NCBI RefSeq assembly: GCF_040256645.1
Contig: NZ_CP158281.1
Span: 2,294,001-2,358,000 of the forward strand
Reading direction: 5' to 3'
Length of the DNA stretch: 64,000 nt
DNA from: Brevibacterium sp. CBA3109
GTDB taxonomy: Bacteria; Actinomycetota; Actinomycetes; Actinomycetales; Brevibacteriaceae
Part shown: in pieces, positions 52,300 to 61,578 of the stretch
How the letters are laid out: the number at the start of each line of letters is the position of its first letter
How positions within the stretch are numbered: position 1 is the stretch's first letter
Translations under genes and position numbers: made by a program
The notes under the pieces: model-generated
What the model saw: the letters and a program-made list of their open reading frames with translations, nothing else
What the model was told of the DNA's origin: nothing
Database searches by the model: none

Positions 52300-53040
52300 A
52301 TGCCTGATTCCACACAACTGACGCAGTTCCCGCGGCCATCGGTCGCGGTCGACACCGCGGTCCTCTGCCCAGTCCCCCGACGTGGTCTGCACGTGCTCCT
52401 CACCCATTCCGGCGACGGCGCGTGGCAGCTGCCGGGATCGATTCTGCGGCCCCAGGAGCGACTCGCCGAGGCGGTTGCACGGTGCCTGCGCGAAAAGGCG
52501 CGGCTCGTCGATCGCGCCCCCGTCCAGCTCCATGTCTTCGACCAGCCCGATCGTGATGATCGCGGGTGGGTGATCTCGGTGGCGCACCTCGATGTGCTGT
52601 CGACGACCGATGTGGGATTCGGCGACGCGAGTTCTCCAGAGACCGAGCCCGATCCGCAGGATGCGCGGCGGCGAAAGCTGGCGCCCGTGCATTCGGTGCG
52701 TGAGCTCAGCGCCGAGCATCAGGAGATCGTCCGGGTTGCGGTCCACCGCCTGCGTTCCCTGCATGAGCGCACACCCGACCCGTTCGGACTGTTGCCGGAC
52801 GAGTTCTCGCTGCGGCAGCTGCGTGAGCTGCATCAGATCGTCTCGGGAGAGGATCTGCAGGCAGATACGTTCCGCCGCACGATGCTGCCGCTGCTCGCAC
52901 CCACCGGGCAGGCTGTGTCTCAGGGACGTGGCCGCCCCGCCCAGACATTCACCCGCCGCACCGAGATCGCTCTGCATCGCGATGCAGGCAGCGTGGCCCC
53001 GACCGCCGGCGCTGACGATGGTGGCGATAGTGGACACTGA
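52300..53040 (+). CDS. NrtR-like regulator: degenerate Nudix domain plus winged helix
   Basis: 246-residue protein. The N-terminal half is Nudix-like (LHVLLTHSGDGAWQLPGSI ... AEAVARCLREKARL), but the REUxEExGU core reads REKARL, so the catalytic glutamates are missing. The C-terminal part, GLLPDEFSLRQLRELHQIV, then ADTFRRTMLPLLAPTGQAV, matches the winged-helix of NrtR, the repressor of NAD synthesis genes. A non-hydrolytic effector-binding Nudix domain is normal for NrtR. ATG at 52300. Its target is not in the window: NAD genes are absent. The tandem repeats upstream may be its binding site. Confidence 0.8.
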   Translation: MPDSTQLTQFPRPSVAVDTAVLCPVPRRGLHVLLTHSGDGAWQLPGSILRPQERLAEAVARCLREKARLVDRAPVQLHVFDQPDRDDRGWVISVAHLDVLSTTDVGFGDASSPETEPDPQDARRRKLAPVHSVRELSAEHQEIVRVAVHRLRSLHERTPDPFGLLPDEFSLRQLRELHQIVSGEDLQADTFRRTMLPLLAPTGQAVSQGRGRPAQTFTRRTEIALHRDAGSVAPTAGADDGGDSGH

Positions 53041-53104
53041 GGATAGTGGGCACCGACGCAGCAGAGGCTGACTGTGATGCACACTGACGGAAGGGAGGCT
53101 GACT

Positions 53105-53521
53105 GTGGAGATTGACCGTTCGCCGGGCAAGCACGTTCGCGTGGACGTCTGGCTGTGGACGACCCGGATGTTCAAGACCCGGAACTTAGCGACTCAGGCC
53201 TGCCGTGGTGGCCACGTCCAGGTCGAGGGTCAGCGTGTCAAGGCGGCGCAGAAGGTCTTCATCGGCCAGGAGGTGCGCGTGCGCAAGGCCAGCACCGAGT
53301 TCACCTGGAAGATCACCGGATTCGTCCCCACACGTCCGCAGGCATCGATCGCCGTGCAGTGCTACGAGGATCTCACCCCGGAACCGGATCCTGCTCTGCG
53401 CGGTTTCGTCCCCCGCAGAGACAAGGGGTTGGGCCGGCCGACGAAGAAGGACCGCCGGGAGATGGAGAAGTTTCTGGGAGACCTGGCAAAGCCCCGGAAC
53501 CGGGATCGCAGAGACCTCTGA
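53105..53521 (+). CDS. S4-domain RNA-binding protein (Hsp15-like)
   Basis: 138-residue protein with a single S4 domain: VRVDVWLWTTRMFKTRNLATQ, then CRGGHVQVEGQRVKAAQKVFIGQEVRV. The C-terminal part, KDRREMEKFLGDLAKPRN, is basic. Hsp15-type proteins bind nucleic acid or stalled ribosomes. GTG start at 53105 with AGGGAGG six bases before it. The stop codon lies within the first copy of a 27-bp direct repeat (53511-53564). It follows the NrtR-like gene by 64 bp on the same strand. Confidence 0.88.
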   Translation: MEIDRSPGKHVRVDVWLWTTRMFKTRNLATQACRGGHVQVEGQRVKAAQKVFIGQEVRVRKASTEFTWKITGFVPTRPQASIAVQCYEDLTPEPDPALRGFVPRRDKGLGRPTKKDRREMEKFLGDLAKPRNRDRRDL

Positions 53522-53564
53522 GGCCGCTGACGTAGTCGAGACCTCTGAGCCCGCTGACGGCGTC
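53511..53564. repeat. 27-bp direct repeat across the S4-gene stop
   Basis: Two adjacent 27-bp copies (53511-53537 and 53538-53564) beginning GAGACCTCTGA, about 90 percent identical. The first copy contains the last codons and stop of the S4 gene; the second lies just beyond. It is the third example here of a tandem repeat straddling a stop codon. Confidence 0.8.
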
Positions 53565-53581
53565 GAGAGACGATCGCACCT

Positions 53582-53632
53582 TCGAGAGCAGACTCCCTGC
53601 CCTCGGCTCTCCACGCTGCGCCCTGCTCTCGA
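53582..53632. terminator. Inverted repeat in the convergent gap
   Basis: TCGAGAGCAG (53582-53591) pairs with CTGCTCTCGA (53623-53632) across a 31-base loop. It lies between the converging S4 and GNAT genes and may end transcripts from either side. Long loop, so tentative. Confidence 0.4.
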
Positions 53633-53690
53633 CGCGCAACTCTGCTGTCGGCGCGGCTACTGGCTGGCGTTGCCACTGGCCGGAGGTCGG

Positions 53691-54569
53691 TCAGTACATG
53701 ACTGTAGAGAAAGTCCCGACCTGTTCGAAGCCGACGCGTGCGTACATACGTAGGGCCACCTGGTTGTAATCATTGGCGTAGAGGCTCACCGTGGTGTGCC
53801 CGGCCGCTCGAGTCTGCGCCACGACTGCCGCCATTCCGGCAGCGCCCAGGCCCTGCTGCCGAACATCGGGATGAACCCAGACGCCCTGAACCTGAACAAT
53901 GCGCGGTGCGCGGATGCCGATGTCTGCTTTGAACAGCACCTGCTCGGGTTGGTCCGTCGCGGGCCAGCGTGCCACCGATCCGCCTTGGGGCAGAGTGTCC
54001 GAGATGCGCGCAAAGCAGTTCTTGCCCCTGATGATGTTGCGGACTCGAGCCATATAGCTTGACTGGCCGCCTTCTACCGGCGAGAAGCCCACCTCGTTGG
54101 TGAACATGTCAACACTGGCCGAGAACACCGCAGGCAACTGTTCCACCGTCACCAGATCCACCGACTCGTCGGGTTGGACCAAGGGGTCGGAACTGATCGC
54201 CAGCAACGGCTGCCGATCACGGACCCCGCGGGGACGTCCCCAGTTCAGGCGGCTGTGCAGATCGAGGATGATCTCACGGGCACCGATGAGGGAGCAGGAA
54301 TAGCGGCCATCGGCGTTGAGCTTCTCGGCGAGGGCCTGATTGGTCCCCGGGGTCGCCGCGACGGGGATGATGTTGCCGCCCACCCAGTAGGCTGCGACCG
54401 GTCGGTCATCGTCGAAGACGCCCAGCAGGGAACCGGCGGGTGAGCCCATCTGCGCTGTGCCCGTGACTTCGAGCAGCGCGATGAGGTAGACGTTCTCACA
54501 CGGGTTGAGCGCGAGCAGGCTCTTCAGCCAACGGGTGTGCTGATGTCCCAGACGAGCGACTCTCAACAC
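53691..54569 (-). CDS. GNAT N-acetyltransferase with DUF4081 N-terminal domain
   Basis: 292-residue protein. The first 130 residues (LGHQHTRWLKSLLALNPCENVYLIALLE) are the DUF4081 part; the C-terminal half holds a GNAT fold with VQVQGVWVHPDVRQQGLGAAGMAAVV as the acetyl-CoA-binding motif and SLYANDYNQVALRMYARVGF. Acceptor unknown. It lies after ispG on the same strand, a conserved order in this phylum. Start GTG at 54569 with GAGG upstream. Confidence 0.88.
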   Translation of the reverse strand: MLRVARLGHQHTRWLKSLLALNPCENVYLIALLEVTGTAQMGSPAGSLLGVFDDDRPVAAYWVGGNIIPVAATPGTNQALAEKLNADGRYSCSLIGAREIILDLHSRLNWGRPRGVRDRQPLLAISSDPLVQPDESVDLVTVEQLPAVFSASVDMFTNEVGFSPVEGGQSSYMARVRNIIRGKNCFARISDTLPQGGSVARWPATDQPEQVLFKADIGIRAPRIVQVQGVWVHPDVRQQGLGAAGMAAVVAQTRAAGHTTVSLYANDYNQVALRMYARVGFEQVGTFSTVMY

Positions 54570-54628
54570 GAGAGAGCCTCCTTGTTCAGATACTCACACA
54601 CCAGGCAGCTTTTCGGACAGGTCAGATC

Positions 54629-55777
54629 TCAGCCGACGACGACGTCGGGCGCCCCGGATGGGACGTCGGACTCCGCTGCGATGCGATTGGCTTCTTCAAT
54701 GAGGGTCTCGACGATCATGTCCTCGGGCACGGTCTTGATGACCTCCCCCTTGACGAAGATCTGACCCTTGCCGTTGCCGCTGGCCACACCGAGGTCGGCC
54801 TCACGGGCCTCGCCGGGACCATTGACGACGCAGCCCATGACAGCGACTCGCAGCGGAACTTCCATGCCTTCAAGCCCGGCAGTGACCTTGTCAGCGAGCG
54901 TGTAGACGTCCACCTGGGCACGTCCACAGGACGGGCACGAGACGATTTCGAGCTTGCGAGGTTTGAGGTTGAGGCTCTCGAGGATCTGGTTGCCGACCTT
55001 GATCTCCTCCACAGGTGGTGCGGAGAGTGAGACGCGGATCGTGTCGCCGATGCCCTGCGACAGCAGTGCACCGAAGGCGGTGGCGGATTTGATCGTGCCC
55101 TGGAATGCGGGTCCAGCCTCGGTCACACCCAGGTGCAGGGGCCAGTCACCGCGCTCGGCGAGCATCTCGTAGGCGCGGACCATGACCACGGGGTCGTTGT
55201 GTTTGACGGAGATCTTGAAGTCGTGGAAGTCGTGTTCTTCGAACAGCGAGGCCTCCCACACGGCGGACTCGACGAGTGCCTCCGGAGTGGCCTTGCCATA
55301 TTTCTCCATGATCCGCTTGTCCAACGATCCGGCGTTGACACCGATCCTGATCGAGGCTCCGGCGTCCCCCGCCGCCTTCGCGATCTCTTTGACCTGATCG
55401 TCGAATTTGCGGATGTTGCCGGGATTGACGCGTACCGCGGCGCAACCGGCGTCGATCGCTGCGTAGACGTACTTCGGCTGGAAGTGGATGTCGGCGATGA
55501 CCGGGATCTGCGACTTCTGCGCGATCGCCGGCAGTGCAGCAGCATCATCGGGTGAGGGGCAGGCCACACGAACGATGTCGCAGCCTGAGGCTGTGAGTTC
55601 GGCGATCTGCTGCAGAGTCCCGTTGATGTCGGTGGTGGGAGTCGTCGTCATCGACTGGACGCTGACGGGGAAATCGGAACCGACGCCGACCTTGCCGACC
55701 TGGATCTGTCTCGTCTTCCGTCGTGGCGAGAGCACAGGAGGTGGTGGGGCAGGCATTCCGAGGTTGACCGATGTCAC
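54629..55777 (-). CDS. ispG: 4-hydroxy-3-methylbut-2-enyl diphosphate synthase
   Basis: MEP-pathway iron-sulfur enzyme. 382 residues, normal. The N-terminal half has [29 protein letters not shown] read in parts and [13 protein letters not shown]; the C-terminal part has the cluster cysteines in [13 protein letters not shown] and [14 protein letters not shown]. Start GTG at 55777. In this phylum dxr-rseP-ispG usually lie together; here a plus-strand beta-lactamase-family gene separates ispG from rseP. Confidence 0.95.
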   Translation of the reverse strand: MTSVNLGMPAPPPPVLSPRRKTRQIQVGKVGVGSDFPVSVQSMTTTPTTDINGTLQQIAELTASGCDIVRVACPSPDDAAALPAIAQKSQIPVIADIHFQPKYVYAAIDAGCAAVRVNPGNIRKFDDQVKEIAKAAGDAGASIRIGVNAGSLDKRIMEKYGKATPEALVESAVWEASLFEEHDFHDFKISVKHNDPVVMVRAYEMLAERGDWPLHLGVTEAGPAFQGTIKSATAFGALLSQGIGDTIRVSLSAPPVEEIKVGNQILESLNLKPRKLEIVSCPSCGRAQVDVYTLADKVTAGLEGMEVPLRVAVMGCVVNGPGEAREADLGVASGNGKGQIFVKGEVIKTVPEDMIVETLIEEANRIAAESDVPSGAPDVVVG

Positions 55778-55947
55778 GAAGACATTCCCTTCATTGACGA
55801 CTGGTGACCAGACTGATCGTTTGAGTCATTCATATTGTAGGACTTCAAACCGTGTCTGGGCTCTCCGACCACGGTGTGATCGCTCACCACAGGGTCATTT
55901 CGCAGGTAGTGTGAAGGAAACTTGCCGTCCGGTCGTAGGAGATGTCT

Positions 55948-57351
55948 GTGAGCCCAGGAGATTCGATGCCGTTCACCCACCCCGATACCCAGGCCATCAT
56001 CGGCGGACTCGAAGCTGCAGCGAAGTCCCTCGCGGAGCAGGGCGGAACACTCGCCTGGGGTGTCTTTCGCCGAGGCGAGACCGGGACGGCTGCCCACGGC
56101 GACGTTCCGTACCGGATCGCATCGATGACGAAGTCGTTCACCGCCGCGGCTATAGGCTGCCTCGCGGCCAACGGCCTGGATCTTGACAGGTCGCTGGGCC
56201 AGATCGTTCCCGAGCTCAGGGGCACATCGATTGCCGACCGCACCTGCCGACAGGCGCTGACGATGGGCACCGGATTCGCCAAGGACGATCCCTGGGCTGA
56301 TCGGGTGGAGGCGATGACGAGTGCCGAACTCATCGACTATCTCAAACGCGGAGCCATCCCCATCGCGCCCGCAGACACCGGATTCGAGTACTCCAACCTC
56401 GGTTACGCACTCCTCGGGCTCGTCGCCGAGTCCGTGACCGGGCAGTCGTTCATCGACATCGTCACCGCCGAGGTGCTTCAGCCTCTGGGCCTCAGTCGCA
56501 CTGGTTTCGACGTCGCCGACTTCCCAGACTTGATGCCCGGCATCCGCATCGACCGAAACGGCCAGGGCCACCCGACCGAACTCACCGGCCCCGGAGCCTT
56601 CTCCCCCATTGGCGGAGTCATCTCCACGGTCAACGACATCGGGACCTGGATGAACGCCCATATGGACGCCCTGGACAGCCTCGACGCCTATGCGCCGGGA
56701 GCACTGCCGCGGATCCTGAGTGACAATCAGCAGTCGCATCGACTCATCGAGGTCCAGACAAGCGAGCACCACGCCGAATCCGTCAACTACGGCTTCGGTC
56801 TGCAGCCCCGCCTCGACTCCCGGTTCGGCCGCGTCGTCTGCCATTCCGGCGGCTACCCCGGATACGGCTCGCACATGCGTTGGTTCCCGGACCTGGGACT
56901 GAGCATCGTCGTGTTCGGCAATACGACGTACTACCCGGCTGAACGCACCGTCAGGGAGGCCATCGACGCCGGTTGGGCCGCCGCCACGGCCAGTCCCGAT
57001 CGGCAGCTGATACGCACAAGCTTCGCGGTGCCGGCACCCCACCACCGCGTCGCACCCGAACAGTCAGAGACTGTGCTGCGCGCAGCGAACCTGGTCATCG
57101 ACTTCGACGAGGAGGTCGCGAACGAACTCTTCGCTGTCAACATGGACCTGGATGAGCCCCGTACCGAACGCCGTGAGCGCTTCGACGCGTGGAAAGACGA
57201 CCGGCAGCTCACTCAGTCCTTCACTGATGAGGATGTCACCATGACGACCCCGCTGAAGGGGACGGTGACGGCACACACGACACAGACGGCGACGATCACG
57301 GTCAGCTTGGACCACCTCGGCGAGGTGCAGACGATCTCGCTGAGCAGCTGA
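55948..57351 (+). CDS. Serine beta-lactamase/DD-peptidase family protein
   Basis: 467-residue protein of the class C beta-lactamase superfamily. The active-site serine is in RIASMTKSFTAAAIG (SxxK), the second motif in FEYSNLGYALLGL (YxN) and the third in VCHSGGYPGYGSHM (HxG type). A C-terminal domain of about 120 residues, rich in charged residues, is attached. No signal peptide is visible, so it may act in the cytoplasm as an esterase or peptidase. GTG at 55948 is six bases after AGGAG; the ATG at 55942 is too close to it. It converges on rseP with six bases between. Confidence 0.82.
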   Translation: MSPGDSMPFTHPDTQAIIGGLEAAAKSLAEQGGTLAWGVFRRGETGTAAHGDVPYRIASMTKSFTAAAIGCLAANGLDLDRSLGQIVPELRGTSIADRTCRQALTMGTGFAKDDPWADRVEAMTSAELIDYLKRGAIPIAPADTGFEYSNLGYALLGLVAESVTGQSFIDIVTAEVLQPLGLSRTGFDVADFPDLMPGIRIDRNGQGHPTELTGPGAFSPIGGVISTVNDIGTWMNAHMDALDSLDAYAPGALPRILSDNQQSHRLIEVQTSEHHAESVNYGFGLQPRLDSRFGRVVCHSGGYPGYGSHMRWFPDLGLSIVVFGNTTYYPAERTVREAIDAGWAAATASPDRQLIRTSFAVPAPHHRVAPEQSETVLRAANLVIDFDEEVANELFAVNMDLDEPRTERRERFDAWKDDRQLTQSFTDEDVTMTTPLKGTVTAHTTQTATITVSLDHLGEVQTISLSS

Positions 57352-57357
57352 GGGTGC

Positions 57358-58848
57358 CTACCCGGAGTTGAAGATCGCGTCGAGCGTGACGGGTTTGACG
57401 AGGTCGACGTAGACGAGCAGCGCCGTCATGCACAGCATCAGCCCGATGACGACGTAAGTCAGCGGCAGCAGCCGGGCCGTATCGAAGGGACCGATTCGTC
57501 CGCGCCCGCGGAATTTGTTGATCTGGCGCCGTGCGCCTTCGTAGAGGCCCACTGCGATGTGTCCACCGTCGAGCGGCAGCAGCGGGATCATGTTGAAGGC
57601 GAACAGGAAGATGTTGAGTGATCCCAGCATGCCCAGCCCCAACTGTGCCTTCTCCATGATCTGGAACTTATCGGTTGAGACGATCTCACCGGCGATGCGC
57701 CCGACTCCGACCATGCCGACCAGCCCCTCGGCGTCGCGTTCCTTCGAACCGGTGGCCACCTCGGCGATGTCGATGAGCTTGACCGGCAGGGTCACGATCG
57801 CGTGGAAGACGCCACTGACCTGCTCCCAGACCGCGCCGGGGAACTCGTTCAGCGGCAGCGGCTGACGCTCTTGGACGGGCCCAACGCCGAAGAAGCCCTC
57901 CGTGACCGTTTGTGGTGTGCCATCGGCATTCATCACGGGCCGTCCGCTGTCGTCGACGCGGACGCTCTCATGCGCGATGATCGGGACATTGACGGACTGA
58001 GAGCGACCATCGCGGGTGAACTCCACGTCGACTCGCTCACCGGCATGCTGCTTGATGACGCCGGAGAGTTCGTCCCAGCTGTCGGTGGAGACTCCGGCCA
58101 CCGAGGTGATGTCATCGCCTGGTTTGATCCCGGCTTCCCACGCGGGAGTGAGCGGATCATCGTCCTGGCAGCTCTTCTTCTGGTCTGCGGGACGCTGCGC
58201 CGCTTCGGAAGCCGGTACCGCACATTCGACGACCGTCTGCACCGTGGTCGTCGGTGCCATGATCCCGATGCCGATGAGTGAGATCGCCATGATGATGATC
58301 CCGAGAACAAGGTTGACCAGAGGACCGGAGAACATCACGACGAGTCGTTTGGGCACATTCAGGGCGTAGAACGTCCGGTGTTCCTCCCCCGGTTCGATCT
58401 CCTGGTTCGAGAAATCCCGGGCATCGGCCATCGTGTTCTCGAACAGGCGACCGCGCCGCTGCTTCCGCGGGCGAGGGGCCTCGGTCACGACGTCGGCGCC
58501 GGTGTTTCCCTCGGCGGTGCCATCGCCGAGGTGATCGTCCCCGACCGCGTCTTCAGCGTGGAGGGCATCGCCGCCTGAGGCTGTGTCGGCCCGGCGTGTC
58601 GTCGCAGTCAGCGGAGGATACATTCCCGGCATGGCGATGAACCCGCCCAAGGGCAGTGCCTTGATTCCGTATTCCGTCTCACCGCGGCGGAAGGAGAACA
58701 CCGTCGGGCCGAAGCCGACCATGTAATGGGTGACCTTGACCCCGAACCTCTTCGCCGGAGTCAGATGGCCGAGCTCGTGCAGTCCGATCGAGATCGAGAT
58801 CCCGATCAGGAACAGGACGATCCCGACGATGTAGAGCACGACTGTCAT
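57358..58848 (-). CDS. rseP: RIP metalloprotease RseP (site-2 protease)
   Basis: Membrane-embedded zinc protease that cuts anti-sigma factors and other regulators. 496 residues. The zinc motif is SIGLHELGHLTPAKRFGVKV; a PDZ domain (TPAWEAGIKPGDDITSVAGV) follows; the second active-site motif is NMIPLLPLDGGHIAVGLYEG. Between helix 1 and the PDZ domain is a long loop that includes a Lys/Arg- and Asp-rich insertion. Start ATG at 58848, one base after the dxr stop. Four transmembrane helices, as expected. The extra 80 residues upstream to 59097 lie in dxr and are not used. Confidence 0.93.
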   Translation of the reverse strand: MTVVLYIVGIVLFLIGISISIGLHELGHLTPAKRFGVKVTHYMVGFGPTVFSFRRGETEYGIKALPLGGFIAMPGMYPPLTATTRRADTASGGDALHAEDAVGDDHLGDGTAEGNTGADVVTEAPRPRKQRRGRLFENTMADARDFSNQEIEPGEEHRTFYALNVPKRLVVMFSGPLVNLVLGIIIMAISLIGIGIMAPTTTVQTVVECAVPASEAAQRPADQKKSCQDDDPLTPAWEAGIKPGDDITSVAGVSTDSWDELSGVIKQHAGERVDVEFTRDGRSQSVNVPIIAHESVRVDDSGRPVMNADGTPQTVTEGFFGVGPVQERQPLPLNEFPGAVWEQVSGVFHAIVTLPVKLIDIAEVATGSKERDAEGLVGMVGVGRIAGEIVSTDKFQIMEKAQLGLGMLGSLNIFLFAFNMIPLLPLDGGHIAVGLYEGARRQINKFRGRGRIGPFDTARLLPLTYVVIGLMLCMTALLVYVDLVKPVTLDAIFNSG

Positions 58849-58849
58849 A

Positions 58850-60076
58850 TCAGGAGCCGCCGAGGGTCTTGCCCTGTGCTGCCAAGTCCCGGCGGGCGAA
58901 CTCCCTGGCCCAGGCGTCGGCGGCAAGGACGGTGTCGACCGTGTGCTCGGCCGCAGGTTCGTGGGCCTGCAGCGCCCGTTCGATTCCCTTGTCGATTCCG
59001 GTGAATGGGATCTCACCGTTGACGAAGGCTTCGACGAGGACCTCGTTGGCGGCGTTGAACACCGCGGGGAAGCTCTTCCGCTTCCGTCCTGCTTCAACGG
59101 CCAGACCCAGCGCTGGGAAGGCGATGTGGTTGACGGGTTCGAACGACCAGTGCATCGGCTGTCCCCAGTTGTTCGCCACCGCCCCGGATGCCAGCCGACG
59201 GGTCTGACCGTCTGCCTGTGTGCCCAGGGCGTAGGCGATGGGCAGGCGCATATCCGGTGGGGAGATCTGCGCGAGGGTGGAAGCGTCGTTGAACTCCACC
59301 ATCGAATGGATCTGGGACTGTGGATGGACGACGACTTCGATGTGGTCGAAGTCGATGTCGAAGAGCAGATGGGCCTCGATGACTTCGAGGCCCTTGTTGA
59401 CCAGGGTCGCCGAGTTGATGGTGATCATCGACCCCATCGACCAGGTGGGATGTTTGAGTGCCTGAGCCGGCGTGACACGACGCAGCGCATCACGAGTCAT
59501 GCCGCGGAAGGGCCCACCAGAGGCTGTGATGACGAGCTTGCTCACCTCACCGTGTGTGCCCGAGCGCAGTGCCTGGGCGATCGCAGAGTGCTCACTGTCG
59601 ACGGGGATCAGGGCGGCTCCGGTGCGGGCCGCGGCATCGAGGACGATCGAGCCGCCGATGATGAGCGACTCCTTGTTCGCCAGCGCGACATCGGTACCGC
59701 GGTCGAGCGCTGCCAGGGTCGCACCGAGACCGGCGGCTCCGGTGACGGCGTTGAGGACGATGTCACACGTGTGCCCAGCGACCACCTCGGCGGCATCGGG
59801 GCCCACGTGGATCTCACGGACGGGATCACTGATCCCCCGTTCGCCGGCGGCCTGCTCCAGACGCTGCCGGATCTCACTCGGACCACCCTCAGGTGGGTGG
59901 GTGAGGCCGATGACGGGGACCGAGAAATCGAGGGCCTGGACGACCAGCGCATCGAGCTGGGTTCCAGCAGCGAGGCCGAATACTTCGAAATCCGCCGCAT
60001 TCTCCGCCAGGACATCGAGGGCCTGGGTGCCGACCGAACCGGTCGAGCCGACTACAATGATTCTACGTTTGCTCAC
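58850..60076 (-). CDS. dxr: 1-deoxy-D-xylulose 5-phosphate reductoisomerase
   Basis: First committed enzyme of the MEP isoprenoid route; converts DXP to MEP using NADPH. About 408 residues. Motifs: IIVVGSTGSVGTQALDVL, VTGAAGLGATLAALDRG, ALANKESLIIGG, and VDSEHSAIAQALR, with TASGGPFRGM and HPTWSMGSMITINSAT. I choose the GTG at 60076, placing the Rossmann strand four residues in; a TTG at 60094 is possible. It precedes rseP by one base and probably forms a unit with it; the divergent gcdH gene starts 100 bp away. Confidence 0.95.
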   Translation of the reverse strand: MSKRRIIVVGSTGSVGTQALDVLAENAADFEVFGLAAGTQLDALVVQALDFSVPVIGLTHPPEGGPSEIRQRLEQAAGERGISDPVREIHVGPDAAEVVAGHTCDIVLNAVTGAAGLGATLAALDRGTDVALANKESLIIGGSIVLDAAARTGAALIPVDSEHSAIAQALRSGTHGEVSKLVITASGGPFRGMTRDALRRVTPAQALKHPTWSMGSMITINSATLVNKGLEVIEAHLLFDIDFDHIEVVVHPQSQIHSMVEFNDASTLAQISPPDMRLPIAYALGTQADGQTRRLASGAVANNWGQPMHWSFEPVNHIAFPALGLAVEAGRKRKSFPAVFNAANEVLVEAFVNGEIPFTGIDKGIERALQAHEPAAEHTVDTVLAADAWAREFARRDLAAQGKTLGGS

Positions 60077-60175
60077 GCCTACCGATAATGCCAAAGTTCT
60101 CTGAGAAATGACTCGACATCGGTGTCAACGGCGACGTGAGATATGCAATGCGAATCAATGGCGAGAGAGGTTTTT

Positions 60176-61375
60176 ATGAGTGCAACGCTGAGCCCCGACG
60201 ACATTCTGGGATTGGATTCGGTCTTCGAGGAAGATGACCTCGAGTTCGCATCCATCGTGAAGAAATGGCTTGATGAGAACGTCCGCGACAAGATCGGCGA
60301 CTACTTCCTCGACGCCACGATCCCTGCCCGGGAACTCGCGGAGGGACTCGGCGAGCTCGGGCTCCTCGGCATGCACCTCGACGGTTACGGCTGCGGCGGA
60401 TCCACCGCCACCCAGTACGGTCTGGCCTGCCGTGAGCTCGAAGCCGTGGACTCGGGTCTGCGCTCGCTCGTGTCGGTCCAGGGATCACTGGCCATGTTCG
60501 CCATCCACCACTTCGGCTCCGAGGCGCAGAAGGAAGAATGGCTGCCGAAGATGGCGGCAGGCAAGGCCATCGGCTGCTTCGGTCTGACCGAACCGGATGT
60601 CGGCTCTGACCCGTCGGGTATGAAGACGACAGCGAAGAAGGACGGGTCCGATTGGATCCTCAACGGCGCGAAGATGTGGATCACGAACTCCCCCGTCTCC
60701 GATGTCATGGTCGTCTGGGCCAAGACCGAGGAGACCGACTCCAAGGGCAAGCCCGTTGTCCGAGGATTCGTCGTCCCCAGCGACACCGAGGGCGTCCAGA
60801 CTCCCGAGATCCACCGCAAGATCTCCCTCCGCGCCTCGATCACCGGCGAGATCGTCCTCGACAACGTGCGCCTGCCCGAAGATGCCATGCTGCCTGAGGC
60901 CAAGGGTCTGAAGGGACCGTTGTCCTGCCTGTCCGAAGCCCGCTACGGAATCGTCTTCGGAGTCACCGGCGCAGCACGCGACGCCCTCCAGTCTGCGCTG
61001 GACTACACCGGCACCCGCGTTCAGTTCGACCGTCCGCTCTCCTCGTTCCAGATCAGCCAGCAGAAGCTCGCGAAGGCCTTCGGCCAGTACTCGCAGATCA
61101 CACTGCTCGCCGCCCATCTGGGGAAGCTCAAGGACTCGGAGAACGGTGTGCGTCCCGAGCAGATCAGCCTGGGCAAGATGGTCAACGTCGACACAGCGAT
61201 GAACGTGTGTCGGGACCTGCGCGCGCTGTTCGGCGGTTCGGGCATCACCAGTGAATACCCGCCACTGCGCCATGCCGTCAACCTCGAGACCGTGCTCACC
61301 TACGAAGGCACCCACGAGGTCCATCAGCTCACACTCGGTCGCAGCCTGACGGGAATCAACGCCTTCGCGAACTGA
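60176..61375 (+). CDS. gcdH: Glutaryl-CoA dehydrogenase-like acyl-CoA dehydrogenase
   Basis: FAD enzyme, 399 residues from the ATG at 60176. The sequence YGCGGSTATQYGLACRELEA with DSGLRSLVSVQGSLAM is typical of glutaryl-CoA dehydrogenase; so are CFGLTEPDVGSDPSGM, NGAKMWITNSPVSDVM and the catalytic-glutamate region TYEGTHEVHQL. It would convert glutaryl-CoA to crotonyl-CoA in lysine or aromatic degradation. Ribosome site GAGAGG five bases upstream. Monocistronic, divergent from dxr. No electron-transfer flavoprotein gene is nearby. Confidence 0.9.
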   Translation: MSATLSPDDILGLDSVFEEDDLEFASIVKKWLDENVRDKIGDYFLDATIPARELAEGLGELGLLGMHLDGYGCGGSTATQYGLACRELEAVDSGLRSLVSVQGSLAMFAIHHFGSEAQKEEWLPKMAAGKAIGCFGLTEPDVGSDPSGMKTTAKKDGSDWILNGAKMWITNSPVSDVMVVWAKTEETDSKGKPVVRGFVVPSDTEGVQTPEIHRKISLRASITGEIVLDNVRLPEDAMLPEAKGLKGPLSCLSEARYGIVFGVTGAARDALQSALDYTGTRVQFDRPLSSFQISQQKLAKAFGQYSQITLLAAHLGKLKDSENGVRPEQISLGKMVNVDTAMNVCRDLRALFGGSGITSEYPPLRHAVNLETVLTYEGTHEVHQLTLGRSLTGINAFAN

Positions 61376-61458
61376 TCGACTGGCGTGCGGCGCCGGTCGA
61401 CAAGCGTGCAGTGCCGGCGGCGCCTCCACGTCCTCGGTGCGCTCCGGCCGCCGCATAG

Positions 61459-61523
61459 CAACCGCTTGCCAGAAGTGTGAATGTAGAGCACAAATGCCGT
61501 GCTCGCGCGATGGCAAGCGGTTG
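61459..61523. terminator. Nested inverted repeats between gcdH and the methyltransferase gene
   Basis: CAACCGCTTGCCA (61459-61471) pairs exactly with TGGCAAGCGGTTG (61511-61523). Inside the loop, AGCAC (61487-61491) and GTGCT (61499-61503) form a second hairpin. It lies in the 203-bp gap between converging genes and probably terminates both. Confidence 0.6.
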
Positions 61524-61578
61524 TCGTCGTTGTGCGGGCGCGGCGGTCAGTCGACGGCGCGTTGCCGGCTGACCCTGG

